This document shows, one piece after another, positions 10,311-22,679 of a DNA stretch of 64,000 nucleotides. This DNA is from Isoetes taiwanensis (lineage: Eukaryota > Streptophyta > Lycopodiopsida > Isoetales > Isoetaceae). A program made the translations under genes and the position numbers. The stretch is taken from positions 6,169,821 through 6,233,820 of the forward strand of contig JAJEKV010000057.1 in NCBI GenBank assembly GCA_021234155.1. Direction: 5' to 3'. The notes under the pieces are model-generated. The model saw only the letters and a program-made list of their open reading frames with translations. It ran no database searches and was not told where the DNA came from. Within the stretch, counting starts at the first letter, position 1, and each line of letters begins with the position of its first letter.

Positions 10311-13300
10311 GTAGTGATTTGGATGGGGGATGAATAGGTGAGGCACCATTTAATGTGTAGGCCGAATGTATTTTAATGCCTAGGTGGAATGTAATATGTC
10401 AGGAATGGCATGTAGTGTTCGTTTGGCACATGACTAGCTATTATGTGAAAGTGCATGTTTAATGTGGTTTTCATGCCATTTTGTTATATTGTACATCATC
10501 TTATTGGAATGTAGTTACCACTGTCTATGTTGTTGCTTCTATAAGAATAATTTGCCACATTATTACGGAAGGAATTTATAGATCTAATTTCATGTTTAAA
10601 ATTAAGTATGATGGTAATGGCTGCATCATCACAAACGTGCAAAATTGAAGGTAGTGATTACATGGAGATATCTATACATGAAATATAGAACGAACATTAT
10701 AGGGTGTTTTGAAGTAGTTGTCTGTGTGTTGATTTCGTTTAACATAGCCTCTAGTATTTAAACCACCAGTATATCCATGAATGCATGGTCCGTTGGTTGT
10801 ATAATTTATTGTCAATATAATAGGAATATAGTTCGGCAGATGATGGCTTCCCCTAAATCCAGCAAAGTAGTTTGTTTCATTCTGCATCTGTTGTAATAAT
10901 AATAATCACTGAAAATATCAAAAGGCTTATAAAAATCTAATGCATTAATATATTGATTTTTGGTCTTCCTCGTTCACCCATATTTCCATATGCTTTGTTA
11001 AGAAACTGGTAGACATTGCTATTTCAAGGTAGCGAATGAACATATAAAGCCTCAACAGCTTAATTGAGAATATATCGATGTTTCTAACTTATTGTAGATA
11101 AATGTTCTTGTAATGACATTATAATGTTGGGCTTCATTCCATATATTTCAGATAAGTGAGAAAATGGCAACTGAAAGAGCTTTTTTGTGTTTGCAAGGAT
11201 GTATAAATACCAAAATACATTGTGTTTAATTTGCGATATATGGAAGAGGTTATCATTATGTTTATTCAATGCAACATGGCGATGTGGATGAAATATGTCA
11301 TTCATAAAGTAGTTCATGGGGCAAGTATAAAATAATGTCCTAAGTTCCATCTTGCCATTGAGTTTGCCGATAAGTTGTTGTAACATTCATGATGAACAAC
11401 TTTACGAACGTTCTATTTTACTTCTAATGGTCGTGGCATAGACCCGAGAAACCCCAATTTATGGCCTTTAGTCATAGTGGACTATTTGTTTGTTCAACAT
11501 GAAAAACCAATGTGGATTAATGTTTGTCTTGTTGCAATTTGAGGTGGTTGTTTTGTTTTTTGTTCTCACTTTGTTACATGAACTTTGGACTAAAGAAGCA
11601 CATTCGATTCGTAAATGTCATGGCATTTGGACTTTAGCTTGGGAATACAACACAATGGAGCTAGTGTGTATAGTGGCACTTTGGGATATAAGGCAAAGGT
11701 AGAATGCAGAGTTGTTTACGAAATTATGGGTTTGAAACTTGGTTCCGTTTATATAATTAGGGGTTTGGTATTACACTCTAGCTTCTGTCCAATGTGGATT
11801 TTGTAGTTACGTCTATATAATTAAGGGTTTGGTATTACACTCTAGGTTCTATTCCAATGGGGATTTTGTATCTTTTGTTTCAACATGGATGGCAACCCTT
11901 GCATGACGTTATGTAATGGTGTGACAGACCTCAAGAAATAAATGGCACTTTTAATCATTACTACATGGGGTTAGATAGGTATTACCACTATCACAAAGAC
12001 AAATATTATGCCTACATGAGTAAACAGCTTGAACATGCTATGTTCTATTTAGAAACAAACTCTGAGAGAGGCATCGATATAAATGGCCTCGATACAGAAA
12101 GGAAAATAGGTATTATTGATAATTCTAGTAAGATGAACTCATTCTTCCATATTCCTATTAATCCAGCCCTTTCTTTATACTCCTAGTGAGACACATGAAC
12201 ATGTACCCATCTCTAGCAAATACATTAAAGTCCATGTTTATGGCAAAATGTTCAACATGAATAAAATAGGTATTGTATGACAGAAATTTGGCATTCCACA
12301 TAAGGAGATAATATAGAAATGTATAAATAAATGAAATAAGTATATGATACACAAACTGTGATTCCAAATAAGATTGAAGTGGGAAATGTGATTGATGGTT
12401 TCTAACCAAAAGGAGGAGCATGAGGCACGGGAAGTAGCTCCAAATAAAGGCAACTGGAACTTTGTATTACAGATGGGCTCCTTACATTCTGCACATAGAA
12501 GACAGAGGAAGCCATCACCAGTAAATGTGAGTGAACCTAAGAAACACAATAAAACCATACCTTTGTTAAGGAATTTTATGCAAATTGGCTTACAGCAAAT
12601 GCAAATAGCTCAAATAGTTGTTGATGGCCAAATATGAGTCTAGGCCGGGGTCATCACTGCAATAAAAGTATCAAAATGTTCTTGGATGCACATATGGACA
12701 CAACCTGCCGTTGTAATGTAATGTAACTGTGAAGCAAGATTGTCGGCTTCAAATGTTACGTTTCAGGTGGATACGAAGGCAATCACACCATTTGTACAGC
12801 AATGCAACAAAAGTATCTGGATCAGTTTAAATAGTAATTTGTCCATGGGCATGTGCATGTTCACAGCAAGTATTGCACTGCAGACATCATCTGTCTTAAT
12901 ATGCATACCTAGTTTGGTGAATCTTTGCAAAGTAACTGAAGTCTGAGAATTCTAAATGCAAGGAGCTAAGGCCAAGAAACAAAGAATATCATAGTGGACA
13001 TGTCGTGACTGCATAAAAATGTATTAGGATAAAAAGATTTGAACAAAAGGAAAGAGAGTTTTGAGGATCAATATACATGAAGAAAGAATACATAAGGACA
13101 TACATTAGTATCTGAAAATACAGCACAGAACTTACTACATGTGCAGACGTATGAGTCGATCCGTTTGGCTAGCAAGCTTGATCTTTTCCAGAACATAATT
13201 GCAACGTAGATGCTTAACATGTCGCCGTTTCAAAAGCTCAAAACACATCCGGGGTTGGCATGCTTGATGATGAGAACAACTGCAAAGATACTAACGGCTT

Positions 13301-14917
13301 CTATTGTCCAGACCAAATCCGAGCCAAATCTTGTTGTATGGCGCCTCATCAACTTCAGAGGATATGGCATATTTTGATGTTGTCTTGAAAACATGAAAGA
13401 GCTAAGCTGGAATATGAAATCATTGTCATCTTGAAAATGCGAAACAGGTAACCTGCAATACAAATCATTGTCAACCTAAACTACATTTGAAAGAGCCAAC
13501 AGTCATCTACATTTTCAAAACCCAAGATCATTCTGTTTTGAAAATGCATTGAATCCATAATGAACTAGTCGTCTGGAGGTTAAATAACAAATGTTCTTTG
13601 ACGGATTTATGAACAGGAGGAAGAATGACTGAAGCCCTGTATTCCAGAGAAATTGAAACTAAAAAACAAAAACCTCAAATGAAAAGACCAAATTTGTAAT
13701 CACGTACTACAGTGTAGAAGCACTTGGCGCTTATATTTCTCCCTATACCAGAGACAAATTTTAGTTGTAGCAGTTTTGTGGTTTGAACTATTTATACATG
13801 ACAGAAATTACCTTCTCGCAAGGGTAATGCTTAATTAATCTAAAATGTGACATCCAATGGTGAGAGGAAAAGAAGTACAATTGAGGTAGCTACATGAAGA
13901 AGACTTATCTGCTTCAAAATGATGTCATCAAGGCCATACATGCACATCTAGCATACAAAAGCATTTCATAGGCAGTAAGCTGCAACGCCCAAAGGTCTCC
14001 AGTCTCTTAGACCTGTCCTGCATGCTCCATAGCATAAGCCTCACTTGCAAGTAAAAACTATCTTTAAAGCAAAGGGCTTCTAATCTTTAAAACAAAGGGC
14101 AGCAGCTTTACCTGAAGGATTATGGAGCAAATATTCTTTAGGACGAATCAACAACACTGGATGGACAAATAGCAAACAATAGAAGGACAAAACCGCATCT
14201 ACGCCAACAACAGACTTCGATTCACAGCAGCAGCATCCGGAACCTCCTTCTTATACCTCTCAATCTGCATGCACCTGCAACCTGCCACCACCTCTATCCA
14301 GCTCCCGACAGCTAAAAACGATCCTATCCAAAAAGAACTTACCAAAACGGCGCCTCCATCGAGCCGTCCTCTTTTTTTTTTCCTTCTCCCTTGGTCGAGG
14401 CCCTTTTTTTTCCCTTCTCGATTTTCGGCTCACCAGAAAACTTTGCCGGCAGACAAAATAAGCCAAACCTTAGAAAAACAAACCAAGTAAAAAATCCTAA
14501 AAGTTTTCGGGGCATCGGAAAAACCAAACTTAAACAATAGGATTTCAAGGACAGGTAAACCTTCAATACAAACTAATCAGTTATGCTTTAGGCTAGTTTA
14601 TAGTTTTGTGAATATGTCAACTTGACAGTATGCCACATCACAAATTGTCTCTCTTTTTTCTCTCTTAAAAGTCCACATTAGAGTTGTAACTAAATATTGA
14701 ATTGAGTTCAACGTCTTGCTTGCAAGTTAAATGTTCTATTATGAATGAAATGCATTCTCATCTTTAGAAGAAAACATCTTTCATTTAAGAAAACAAATAC
14801 CTACAATGTGAAGTTGTTCTTTTCTATAACCCAAGGGGGGTTCACATAGTTATAGCCGTACAATTCATGTGAGTGACCCAAAAGGGTTTATTTTGGACTT
14901 GAACCATACATATACTC
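10311..14917. other. Long AT-rich intergenic stretch, possibly Helitron interior
   Basis: I see no gene. Small open frames on both strands do not resemble known proteins. The part next to 10279 is presumably the body of the Helitron whose 3' end lies there. The tandem duplication at 11750-11870 is listed separately. Runs of T and C near 14370-14420 are low complexity. Confidence 0.35.
11750..11870. repeat. Tandem duplication, two copies of about 57 bp
   Basis: Copy 1 (11750-11805) and copy 2 (11814-11870) share TATATAATTA, GGGTTTGGTATTACACTCTA and GGATTTTGTA in the same order, with a few substitutions and one indel, separated by 8 bp. It looks like a local tandem duplication with no coding role. 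Confidence 0.85.
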
Positions 14918-15241
14918 TTACTGAGGGGCTTTTTTAGGTGACTCTAGTTCAATATGTGGCTGAAATGGGGGTTTTTGGAAGATTTCTAAGGCGTATACAA
15001 GGGGGTTTTTGGCGACCCCTTGCACGCACATGTGGTACCCCCTATATGATAGGTGCACCCCCCGGGCTATAACCTCAGAATGTGGTCCGCCTGTACCATT
15101 GCTGGAAGCTTCATTTTGTTGATGTTGGCCTTCATAGCTTGGGTTTTGCAGAACCTTTGCTACCAGGTGTTGAAGCCTAGATAGTGTTGTTCCATTATCG
15201 TGGGCCATTAATAGAGCATGACATTGGAAGGTATTGCTCAT
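14918..15241 (-). CDS. Unrecognised 107-codon open frame, weak candidate
   Basis: From ATG at 15241 the frame runs 107 codons to a stop at 14918. It has a Gln/Asn/Gly-rich middle (QHQQNEASSNGTGG) and a short proline-containing C terminus. No signal peptide, membrane segment or known motif. Length and composition do not exclude chance. It could equally be a scrap of a retroelement gag. Confidence 0.12.
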   Translation of the reverse strand: MSNTFQCHALLMAHDNGTTLSRLQHLVAKVLQNPSYEGQHQQNEASSNGTGGPHSEVIARGVHLSYRGYHMCVQGVAKNPLVYALEIFQKPPFQPHIELESPKKAPQ

Positions 15242-15322
15242 CGTCTGTGACGGTAGAATGGGCACTAGCAGAGGATAATATACAGGGTCTAGAAAGAATT
15301 GGATCAAGTGGTTGGATTTCAA

Positions 15323-17388
15323 CGGTTGGCGGAAGAAGAGAACATTCTAAATCTACCATTTTTGCAGGCAAGTTAAATTATTTTCTGTATAATTTGAGTT
15401 ATTTTAACATGGTCTGATCATATAATATAACATGGGCCCATTGCAAGTAGCACATCAGATAAGGACAACCTACATTAGCAGCCCAAGACTATACAATGCA
15501 GATTTATTAGTGTTGAATGCATTTGCATAAACTGGAATCAAGGTGGTAGTAGGGATTGGAATGAGAATCTGTTAAGGCTGACAGATGCAGACCAAGCCAA
15601 ATCATGGGTAAGCCATTATAGCTTACTCTATGGTCTCCCAGATAGATACAGTCAATAGCAAGACCAATTGTTACTTGGATATGTTCGTGGTTGCTTTTTG
15701 TCAAGTTTAATCAGGTTCTGGATTGAGATACTATTATTACCATGTAGAATGGCAAGATCAGGTGCAAGTAGTGACATGATGGGGCCATTTTAAAGATAGG
15801 TCTACTCGGATTGTGCAAAATGGGATCGGCATAAATGAGCAGGTATGATTCTACAAACTCTTGATGAGTCTGATTAGTGAATGCTATATCTCTTACTTTC
15901 AACTGCTTTTAGGCTTGGCAGAAAGAATTATAAAGAATAAAAGGAATATGATTTTTACGAGCTTCTTCAATCTGATTGTCAGCTTTATAAGTGAAACTTG
16001 TATCAACCAAAATAACAAGGTCGCCCACAACAGACCACAATCGAAATTTCATTTTTTTTTCCTGTATAAAGTACAGATATATACAGTTTCCCTTGCCTGT
16101 CTATATACTTTCATATGGCTAGGCAATTTTCATACCAGGGCAATTTTTCATATGTTCTTATTATGGCAATTTTCTTGGAAAAAAATTATGTTCTGCAAAT
16201 ATTTCTACATCCTTTTGTTCAAGAGCCATGTTTTCGTATAATAAAAGGCTATCTTTTGTGCATCTAATTAAGCATCAAGATTCCCAAAAAATAGTGGAAA
16301 GGAAAAGAAAAATCTATATTATATATAGAACAAAAGTCATGCCTGCATAAAATGCATAAAAGCCCTGAAGGAAGAAAGACATAACAGGATCTGTAGAGAA
16401 ATTAAAAGAGCAGAACATAGAAAAGAAAGCCTATCTACTTCATCTCTATCATTCCCTACCATTACCTTTCCACCATCTTCTCTATTGAGAGACCTTCCAA
16501 AAATCATTTGTTCTTCGCTTTTCCATTTCCTCAGAAGCTCACATCAGCTATTTCATTTTGCTCTTTTAAAGCCATGCCTTATTGATAAGCCTCAAAGATG
16601 ATTCAACCTCCAGTCTCTGCTTTGTGCTAAATAAAAAAGAGGAGACCTTTGTTCTATGCTATGTGTCGGACATAAGAATGAAGTAATAAAAAACATTTAG
16701 CTGCTATCTGCCATAGCCGCTTCTGTTGGCGCTAAAATACATGAAGAATCTACCATTTTCCAAGAACATGAAGAGTCTAATGTTGAAGAACATGAAGAAT
16801 CTGCCATTCAAAATGTGGAAAAAAATCACAGCTATGAGGGAAGACCTTGCACATTCCAGCTAGCCTTTCTTACATGCATATGGGCTCAGGCCAACAAACA
16901 TATTCACCATGTGCCTAGGTATTTTTGCCAATGTGACCTAAACTTTAATTAATGTTCACACAAAGATAGCAAATAATTATATCCCTAGCTATTTTTGCCA
17001 ATGTGATTCAAACTTTAATTAATGTTCATACAAAGTCACCAAATAATCATGTCATGAGTATGGGAACTTATACCTTGCTCTTATGTCAAGAATGTTTAAC
17101 ATAATCATCATATTATATTGCAACAAAAGAGTGTTGCAACATAATCTTCATATTATATCTACTAAAAGTGTTGTTGCATTGTACTAGAGAGTGGATTTCA
17201 AGAGATTCCAATGTCTTTGCCAAGCATTTGGAAGACGAAAAACTACATTTTTATTTCGTAACTAGAAAATTAGTGCTGATTTTGATGACATTAATATAAG
17301 GAACTTCATATTATAAATTTCAGAGGCAACAGAACATTATCAAAACATGTAATTTCTGTAAAAAGTAATCAAACGTGCTTTTGACTAG
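15323..17388. other. Intergenic, no gene recognised
   Basis: AT-rich sequence with no recognisable gene. A near-duplicate phrase around TATTTTTGCCAATGTGA(C/T) and CAAACTTTAATTAATGTTCA occurs at about 16920-16965 and 16984-17030, a small local duplication. Confidence 0.4.
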
Positions 17389-17410
17389 TTTTTTTTTTTT
17401 TTTTTTTTTT
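17389..17410 (-). other. Poly(A) tail of the LINE
   Basis: A run of 22 T on the plus strand at the downstream end of the minus-strand LINE, as expected for target-primed reverse transcription. Confidence 0.85.
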
Positions 17411-18099
17411 AATTGAAGGCTATGTATATATATTAAAGTCCGTATAGAAATATTACAAAATAAGCTCGAGAGCATTTTAAAGGAGAGAACCTTTTTGGAA
17501 AGGGCAGGTTAGAGGCCCTGGTCAGACAGAATTATCAAAAAGTTAAGTCAAAATATCTCAGATAATTCAAAAAATATGAGAAACTGTTTGAGAAACTGTT
17601 TATAGAAATGTTCATCTGCATGAAAATCTTCTTTTCTTGGGCTCCCTCCAAGAGTGGTCCTTTCTGCCCATGCCCTTGATGAGACAGTAAGGGCAGTTAC
17701 ACAGGCTTCCCTGGGTTGAATCTATCTTTCTTGTCCTTCGCGGTGCATAAAATATATCTTTTTTCATCAAAATAGGTAGTGCAGGCACAGTGATAGTGGC
17801 ATCCTTCTCCATGCTCATTCGGTACCTCGACCCCAAATTGAGTCAGCCATAAAGCATTTGCATGAAGATTCATTCTTCTCCACCTCAATCTCTTAAACAT
17901 GATAAGTATATTGCCTGCAATCAATAGAGATCAAGAATCAGAAGTAGAACTTTTAATCCTGATTACCACAGATCTCCAAAACCCAATTAATATCATATTG
18001 GATTTGCTTGATAATTGCATTAGGCCAAACAATTTCATCCTTGAAGACTAAAGCATTTCTCCCCTTCCAGATTCTCCATAGGAGGATGTACCTCCGCCA

Positions 18100-19932
18100 T
18101 TCTACTGGGTTGGCCAAGAAAAAGAGGTCATGGCTTGCATATTGGCCAGATTAGAAATATTTAGCTCAGTTTTAGCCAATTCCAGTGTCCATTCTGCCCA
18201 AAGACAATTTTTAAAGAGGTGTTCTTCATTCTCCTGGTCCTGCAGGCACCTAACACAAATATCAGAGTTAGACATATTTAACCTCCATCTCTTCTTATTG
18301 GTAGCAAGGACTCTATGCCAAAGCTGCCACTTTCGGATGGATGGGGCTCTGCCACATAAAAGTTAAGTTCCCGGTGGCTCTTTCTGGTCAATGTTCCATT
18401 TGGTATGAATGGAAATATTTTGATTCCTATTGAGGTACCTGTAAGCCAAGTTGACCCTGTAACCACAAAAACCATTAATATGCCAAAATTCATCAGAGTT
18501 ATGCCAATTTCTAGCTGCCAATCTCAGGGAAATACTATTGAACAGCTGCTTGAAATCATCACCCAGATCCCTAAGAACAGACTCATGATAATTGAAATTA
18601 TGGATGATATCCCTAATGTAGATAATACCTTTAGTAGTCCATTGCTTGGTTAACTTAGGGAAGTTAGTAGCCAAGAACATGTTGGGATCATCCAGAATCA
18701 ATGAGGGGCTCCAAAAAATTGGCTGATCCTGAGAGAGCCCCTCTTTCCATGTGTACATACCCTTAATCTTAGTCCAAGCTCTGATCCATTTCTTGATAAT
18801 CAAGGGTATGGAGGAGGGGGCCGTGAAATCAAAATAGATACTATGAGGGAGCTGCAGCTTGAGGTTTCTCCATCCAAAGGGATGGCATTTTTCAATATAA
18901 TAATGAATGAGGCAACTTACAGGGTGATTAGTTTGGTTGTTGCATGCTTTGAAAAAATATTTGGCAGCCAGAGCAGTAGCCTGCTTTTCAATGTTAATCA
19001 CCCCTAGTCCTCCCTTACTTTTTTGCTTGCAACATTCCTCCATAGAGATTGGAATCCAACACCTTCGACTTGATCCCCCTGCAATGAACCTTCCAATAAT
19101 ACTTTGCATCTTGGCAAGCACTTTCTTAGGAGCCATGATAATTGAAGATTGGTAAATCTGAGAGGAGGAGATAACCGAATTTGCCAGGATGGCTCTTCCG
19201 TTTTTGGACAGAAACTTAGAGTTAAGAGAATCAACCTTCCTGTAAAACTTGTCAATAAGGTCCTCCCAGAGGTCACAAGCATTGACTCTAATAGCATATG
19301 GAATGCCAAGAATTTTAGTCTTTGTGTTAGGGAAGAGATACATACATCCTAAAGATAAAGCTGCCTGCTCACCCTCCTCTTGATGCCTTGAGATAAGCTT
19401 AGTCTTAATGGGGTTAATCTTGCACGCTGAGCATTTGCCAAAGTCCTCCAGGATAACTTGAGTGTTGTGAATGGATTGCTCCTCCAGATGTACAAAAAGA
19501 AATGTATCATCTGCAAAATGAACATTCAAGATCTCATTTTTCATCTGGGGGGGAGACTAAGGCCTTTGATTAGATGAAGATTCCTTGCTCTCTGAAAATT
19601 GCTATTCAGCCCTTCCATGACAATGAGAAATAAAAAAGGAGCAAGGGGGCATCCCTGCTTAACTCCTCTTTTAATATCAAAGAAGGGATTGCATTCCCTA
19701 TTTATAAGAACAGCAGATCTAGAATTCTTTAATACTGCTTGAAAGATGGAAATGACAGCATCCGAGAATCCCAATTTTTTGCCAACACCAACTCAGAAAA
19801 TTCCAGCTTACCGTGTCAAAAGCCTTTGTAATATCGAGCTTTAGAAGGCCAATTGGTTGGTTGGAATCCTTAGCCCAAGTGATGCCCAAGGAGGCAGCAG
19901 CCATATTATCTAGGATATACCTTCCTCTAAGA
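18100..19932 (-). pseudogene. LINE ORF2, C-terminal half: RT palm, thumb and zf-RVT
   Basis: From 19932 downward the minus strand reads LRGRYILDN, then LLKLDITKAFDTVSW (RT motif with catalytic Asp), GVKQGCPLAPFLFLIVMEGL, and the catalytic box NVHFADDTFLF (FADD, about 19506-19517). A long open frame of 393 codons (19544-18363) follows, with KTKILGIP and GGLGVINIEKQATALAAKY. A frameshift then leads to a zf-RVT segment (SDICVRCLQDQENEEHLF, about 18200-18260). Stops and frameshifts at about 19545-19555 and 19770-19800 break it. The N-terminal part lies on the other side of the Helitron. Confidence 0.85.
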
Positions 19933-21818
19933 CTAGTAATGGTGCCCAGCGATGCTGGGCATAAGTTAGGAATCTATATGGATGAAAACCTATTCAGCTT
20001 AGACTCCTTTTCATAAATCTAATATAATAGAAACCAAGCCCTGCATTGCTGAGCTTTAAGAGGCTTTTGTGCATTCGACACCCTTCCTCTTCCCTTTGCC
20101 TTTTACTCTATTCTGCATTTCCCTTTTCCCTCGTTTCCCTACACACTTTCCTTTTTTCTTTTTCATTTTTTCTACACATCTTCTTTTTCCATTCTTTCTT
20201 TTTTCCTTTTTTTACCCCCTTCTCCCTTTGCTTTCCTTCACTTTCCCCTTTCCCCTTTCCCCTTCCCTTTTTTTTTCTGACGGCCTTCCATTTTCATCCT
20301 TTCCTCGCCCTTCCCATTTTTCCCTTTCTTTTTCCTCTTCCTTTTTCTTTTCCTTTTCACTTTCTCTTTCCCTTTTCCCATGGTTTTTTTTCGTTCTCTT
20401 TTCCCCACCTTTTCATGTGCCCTTTTTCTTCCTTTCCCCATCCTCTTCCTCTTTATCCCTTGCCCTTTTAAATCTCATTTTCCCATTTCCCTCTCCCTTT
20501 TCCCGTGGCTCATTTTCCCTTACCTTTCCCCTTCCGCCTTCCTTTTTCTTTTCCTTTCCCTTCCCCTTCATTCTTTCTCCACCCTTTTCTTTTCCCCGTG
20601 CCCTTTTCCTTTCCTTTCTCCCTTCTTTTTCCTTTTCTCTTTCCCTATGCCTCTTTCCATTCCCTTTTCTCTACCTTTTTTATGTGCCCATTTTCCTCCT
20701 TCCTCACCCTCTCCTCCTTTTCTCTTTTCTACTTTCCCCTTTCCTCTGCTCTTTTTCCCCTTTCTCGCTCTTTCCCTCTTTCTTTTTTTTTTTTCCGGCA
20801 AGCCTTTTTTTCTCTTTTCTCTTTCTCTTGTTCAATTCCTTATTTCTCACCCTTCTCATGTTCCCCTTTTCTCCCTTCCTTTTCCTCCTTTTCTGACCCT
20901 TTTCTCTTTTCCTTTTCTCGGCCTTTTTCCCTTTCCCTGTTTATAATGGACTTTTTCCTTTCCGTTTTTCTCCTTTCCTGATTCTTTCCCTCTTTCTCTT
21001 TTACCTGTGCCCTTTTTACCTTTCCTTCACCCTTTCTCCCTTCCTTTCCTTTTCCCATGCCCTTCCCACATTTTTTCTCTTTCCTTTTTTTCTATGCCCG
21101 CTTTCCTATTTTTCTCCACCCTTTCCCTCTTCCCCTTTTCTTTTTTCTACGTCCCTTTTTTCGCTTCTTTTTTTTTCCCTTTCTTCACCTTTTCCCTCTT
21201 TCCTTTTTTTCTCTTGCCCTTTCCCCCTTCCCTTTTCTCATTTCCATCTTCCCTTTGTCTAATGCCCTTTTTTCAGGTTCCATTTCCTCCTTTACTCCTT
21301 TTTTCATTCTACTTTCACTTTCCCTTTTTCCATGCCTTTTTCCCCTTCCCTTCTCCTGTTCCCCCTTCTTCCTGCCTTTTCCTCATTTTCCCAACCTTTC
21401 ACTCTTTTTTCCTTCTTTTTCCCATTCTTGACCCTTTTCCCCACTCTTTCCCTTTCTCCTATGCCATTTCTTATTTCCTTTTCCCCTTTACCTCTTCCCC
21501 TTTTCCTCGTGCCCTTTTCTCAGGTTCCCTTCCCCCCACCCTTTTGATTTTTTCTTTCCCTTTCCGTTTTCCCATGCATTTTTCTCTTCTCTTATCCCAC
21601 CCTTTTCCCTTTCTCTTTTTCCCTTTCCCCCCGATTTTGCCCTTCACGCTTCTCTTTCCCCCTTTACCTTTTCCATAAGAGATCAAAATATGATCAATCA
21701 CTTCACCCCGGAAGTTGTCGCGAGAAATCTAGGCCTTTGGATGCATCTAGATGATCTCGCCATTCAAATTAGGGCTTGATCCAATCCAAGACTTACTTTA
21801 TAACATTATAATATAAGA
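19933..21818 (-). mobile_element. Complete non-autonomous Helitron, 1,886 bp
   Basis: On the minus strand the element starts TCTTATATTATAATG (from 21818) and ends with the hairpin GCCCAGC-atc-GCTGGGC (19944-19960), a short spacer and CTAG (19933-19936). It sits between a flanking A (21819) and T (19932), the expected AT insertion site without duplication. The boundaries are supported independently: deleting exactly this interval rejoins the LINE codons as AAT GCA TA/T CTT AGA, restoring the RT segment NTQNAYLRGRYILDN in frame. The element has no RepHel gene. Its interior is nearly all a polypyrimidine tract, so it must be mobilised in trans. Confidence 0.88.
20046..21678. repeat. 1.6-kb polypyrimidine (CT-rich) tract inside the Helitron
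   Basis: Almost pure C/T on the plus strand (purine on the Helitron sense strand), made of degenerate blocks such as TTTTCCCTTTCCC, with recurring ATGCCC or GTGCCC interruptions about every 70-130 bp. Open frames of up to 275 codons here are Phe/Pro/Ser/Leu low-complexity and not genes. Such mirror-like tracts can form intramolecular triplexes. That is general knowledge, not shown here. Confidence 0.9.
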
Positions 21819-22480
21819 TATGCATTTTGAGTATTGCTTATAACCTCTTCAAGAATGGGTTTGAGCCTTGCGACTATAGTACATGTAATTAACTTATAAA
21901 CCACATTAGTCAAAGAGATGGGTCTATAATCCAAAAAAAGTGGTTGGGAGCTCAATCTTGAGATGAGGGCAATCGATTGGTGTTGATCCCGCAGTCCAAT
22001 TGTTTGAGGGACAAGAATTCATTAGCCAGGAAACAATATCCTTACCAAGGAGCTCCCAAGACTTCTTAAAAAATTAACTGAAGGCCATCGTGGCCTATGG
22101 TTTTACCATTCTCCATCTCCTCGAGAACCTTGAACATTTCAAAGAAGGTAAAAGGTTCCCCGAGAGTCTCATTCATACCATTGGTAACTTTCTCACTTAG
22201 ATATGCATAAAATTTTCTACATCAGCCCCGCTAATGTCCCTTCCTCCCCATGATTCGAAAAGTGTTTCTAGCAAAGACATTTCATTGGGTGTCATTCTCA
22301 ATGTTGTTGACTTCCCATAAAATGCTTTGTGAATGTGATTCTTCCTAACTCGCGCTTTGGCTCTTTGGAAAAAAAATAAAATCAAGGTTCATAGAGCTAA
22401 GACAAACCTTCAATCTACCTCTTTTGTAATTCAATTGATTCCTTGGATGTTCCAAATAATACCTTTAAGATCTATATCCA
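21819..22480 (-). pseudogene. LINE ORF2, N-terminal scraps: endonuclease start, pre-RT and first RT motifs
   Basis: Reading downward from about 22480 the minus strand gives GIIWNIQGIN and MNLDFI, the opening of an APE-type endonuclease. It then jumps directly at about 22385 to QRAKARVRKNHIHKAFYG, a segment that normally lies after the endonuclease, so roughly 200 or more residues are missing. It continues with ENGKTIGHDGLQ, SWELLGKDIVSWLMN, a frameshifted YRPISLTNVVYKLIT and VARLKPILEEVISNTQNAY, where the Helitron interrupts it. Multiple frameshifts. Confidence 0.75.
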
Positions 22481-22679
22481 TTGGTAGGAGGTAGGATTTT
22501 TTCTTGGGGATCTTTTGAGGTCCCAGAGATTGTCTTTCACCATTTTTCTTCCCTCTTTCCTTCTATTATTGATAGAGTAGACCAAGCCACTTCCTCCAAT
22601 GAGGAGGACCTATAGTTGACCTGAAAGTCAAGTCATCCTCCGAGTCTTCCTTTCTAGACTCTTCATAAAAGACCAAAAT

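Noticed and set aside
16312-16330. TCTATATTATATATAGA as the 5' end of the Helitron at 10279
   Set aside because: The flanking base is wrong for an A/T insertion, and AT-rich palindromes are common here.
20046-21678. Long open frames of up to 275 codons in the polypyrimidine tract
   Set aside because: Composition is only Phe, Pro, Ser and Leu, produced by CT-rich DNA. Several frames are open at once, so this is low complexity and not a gene.
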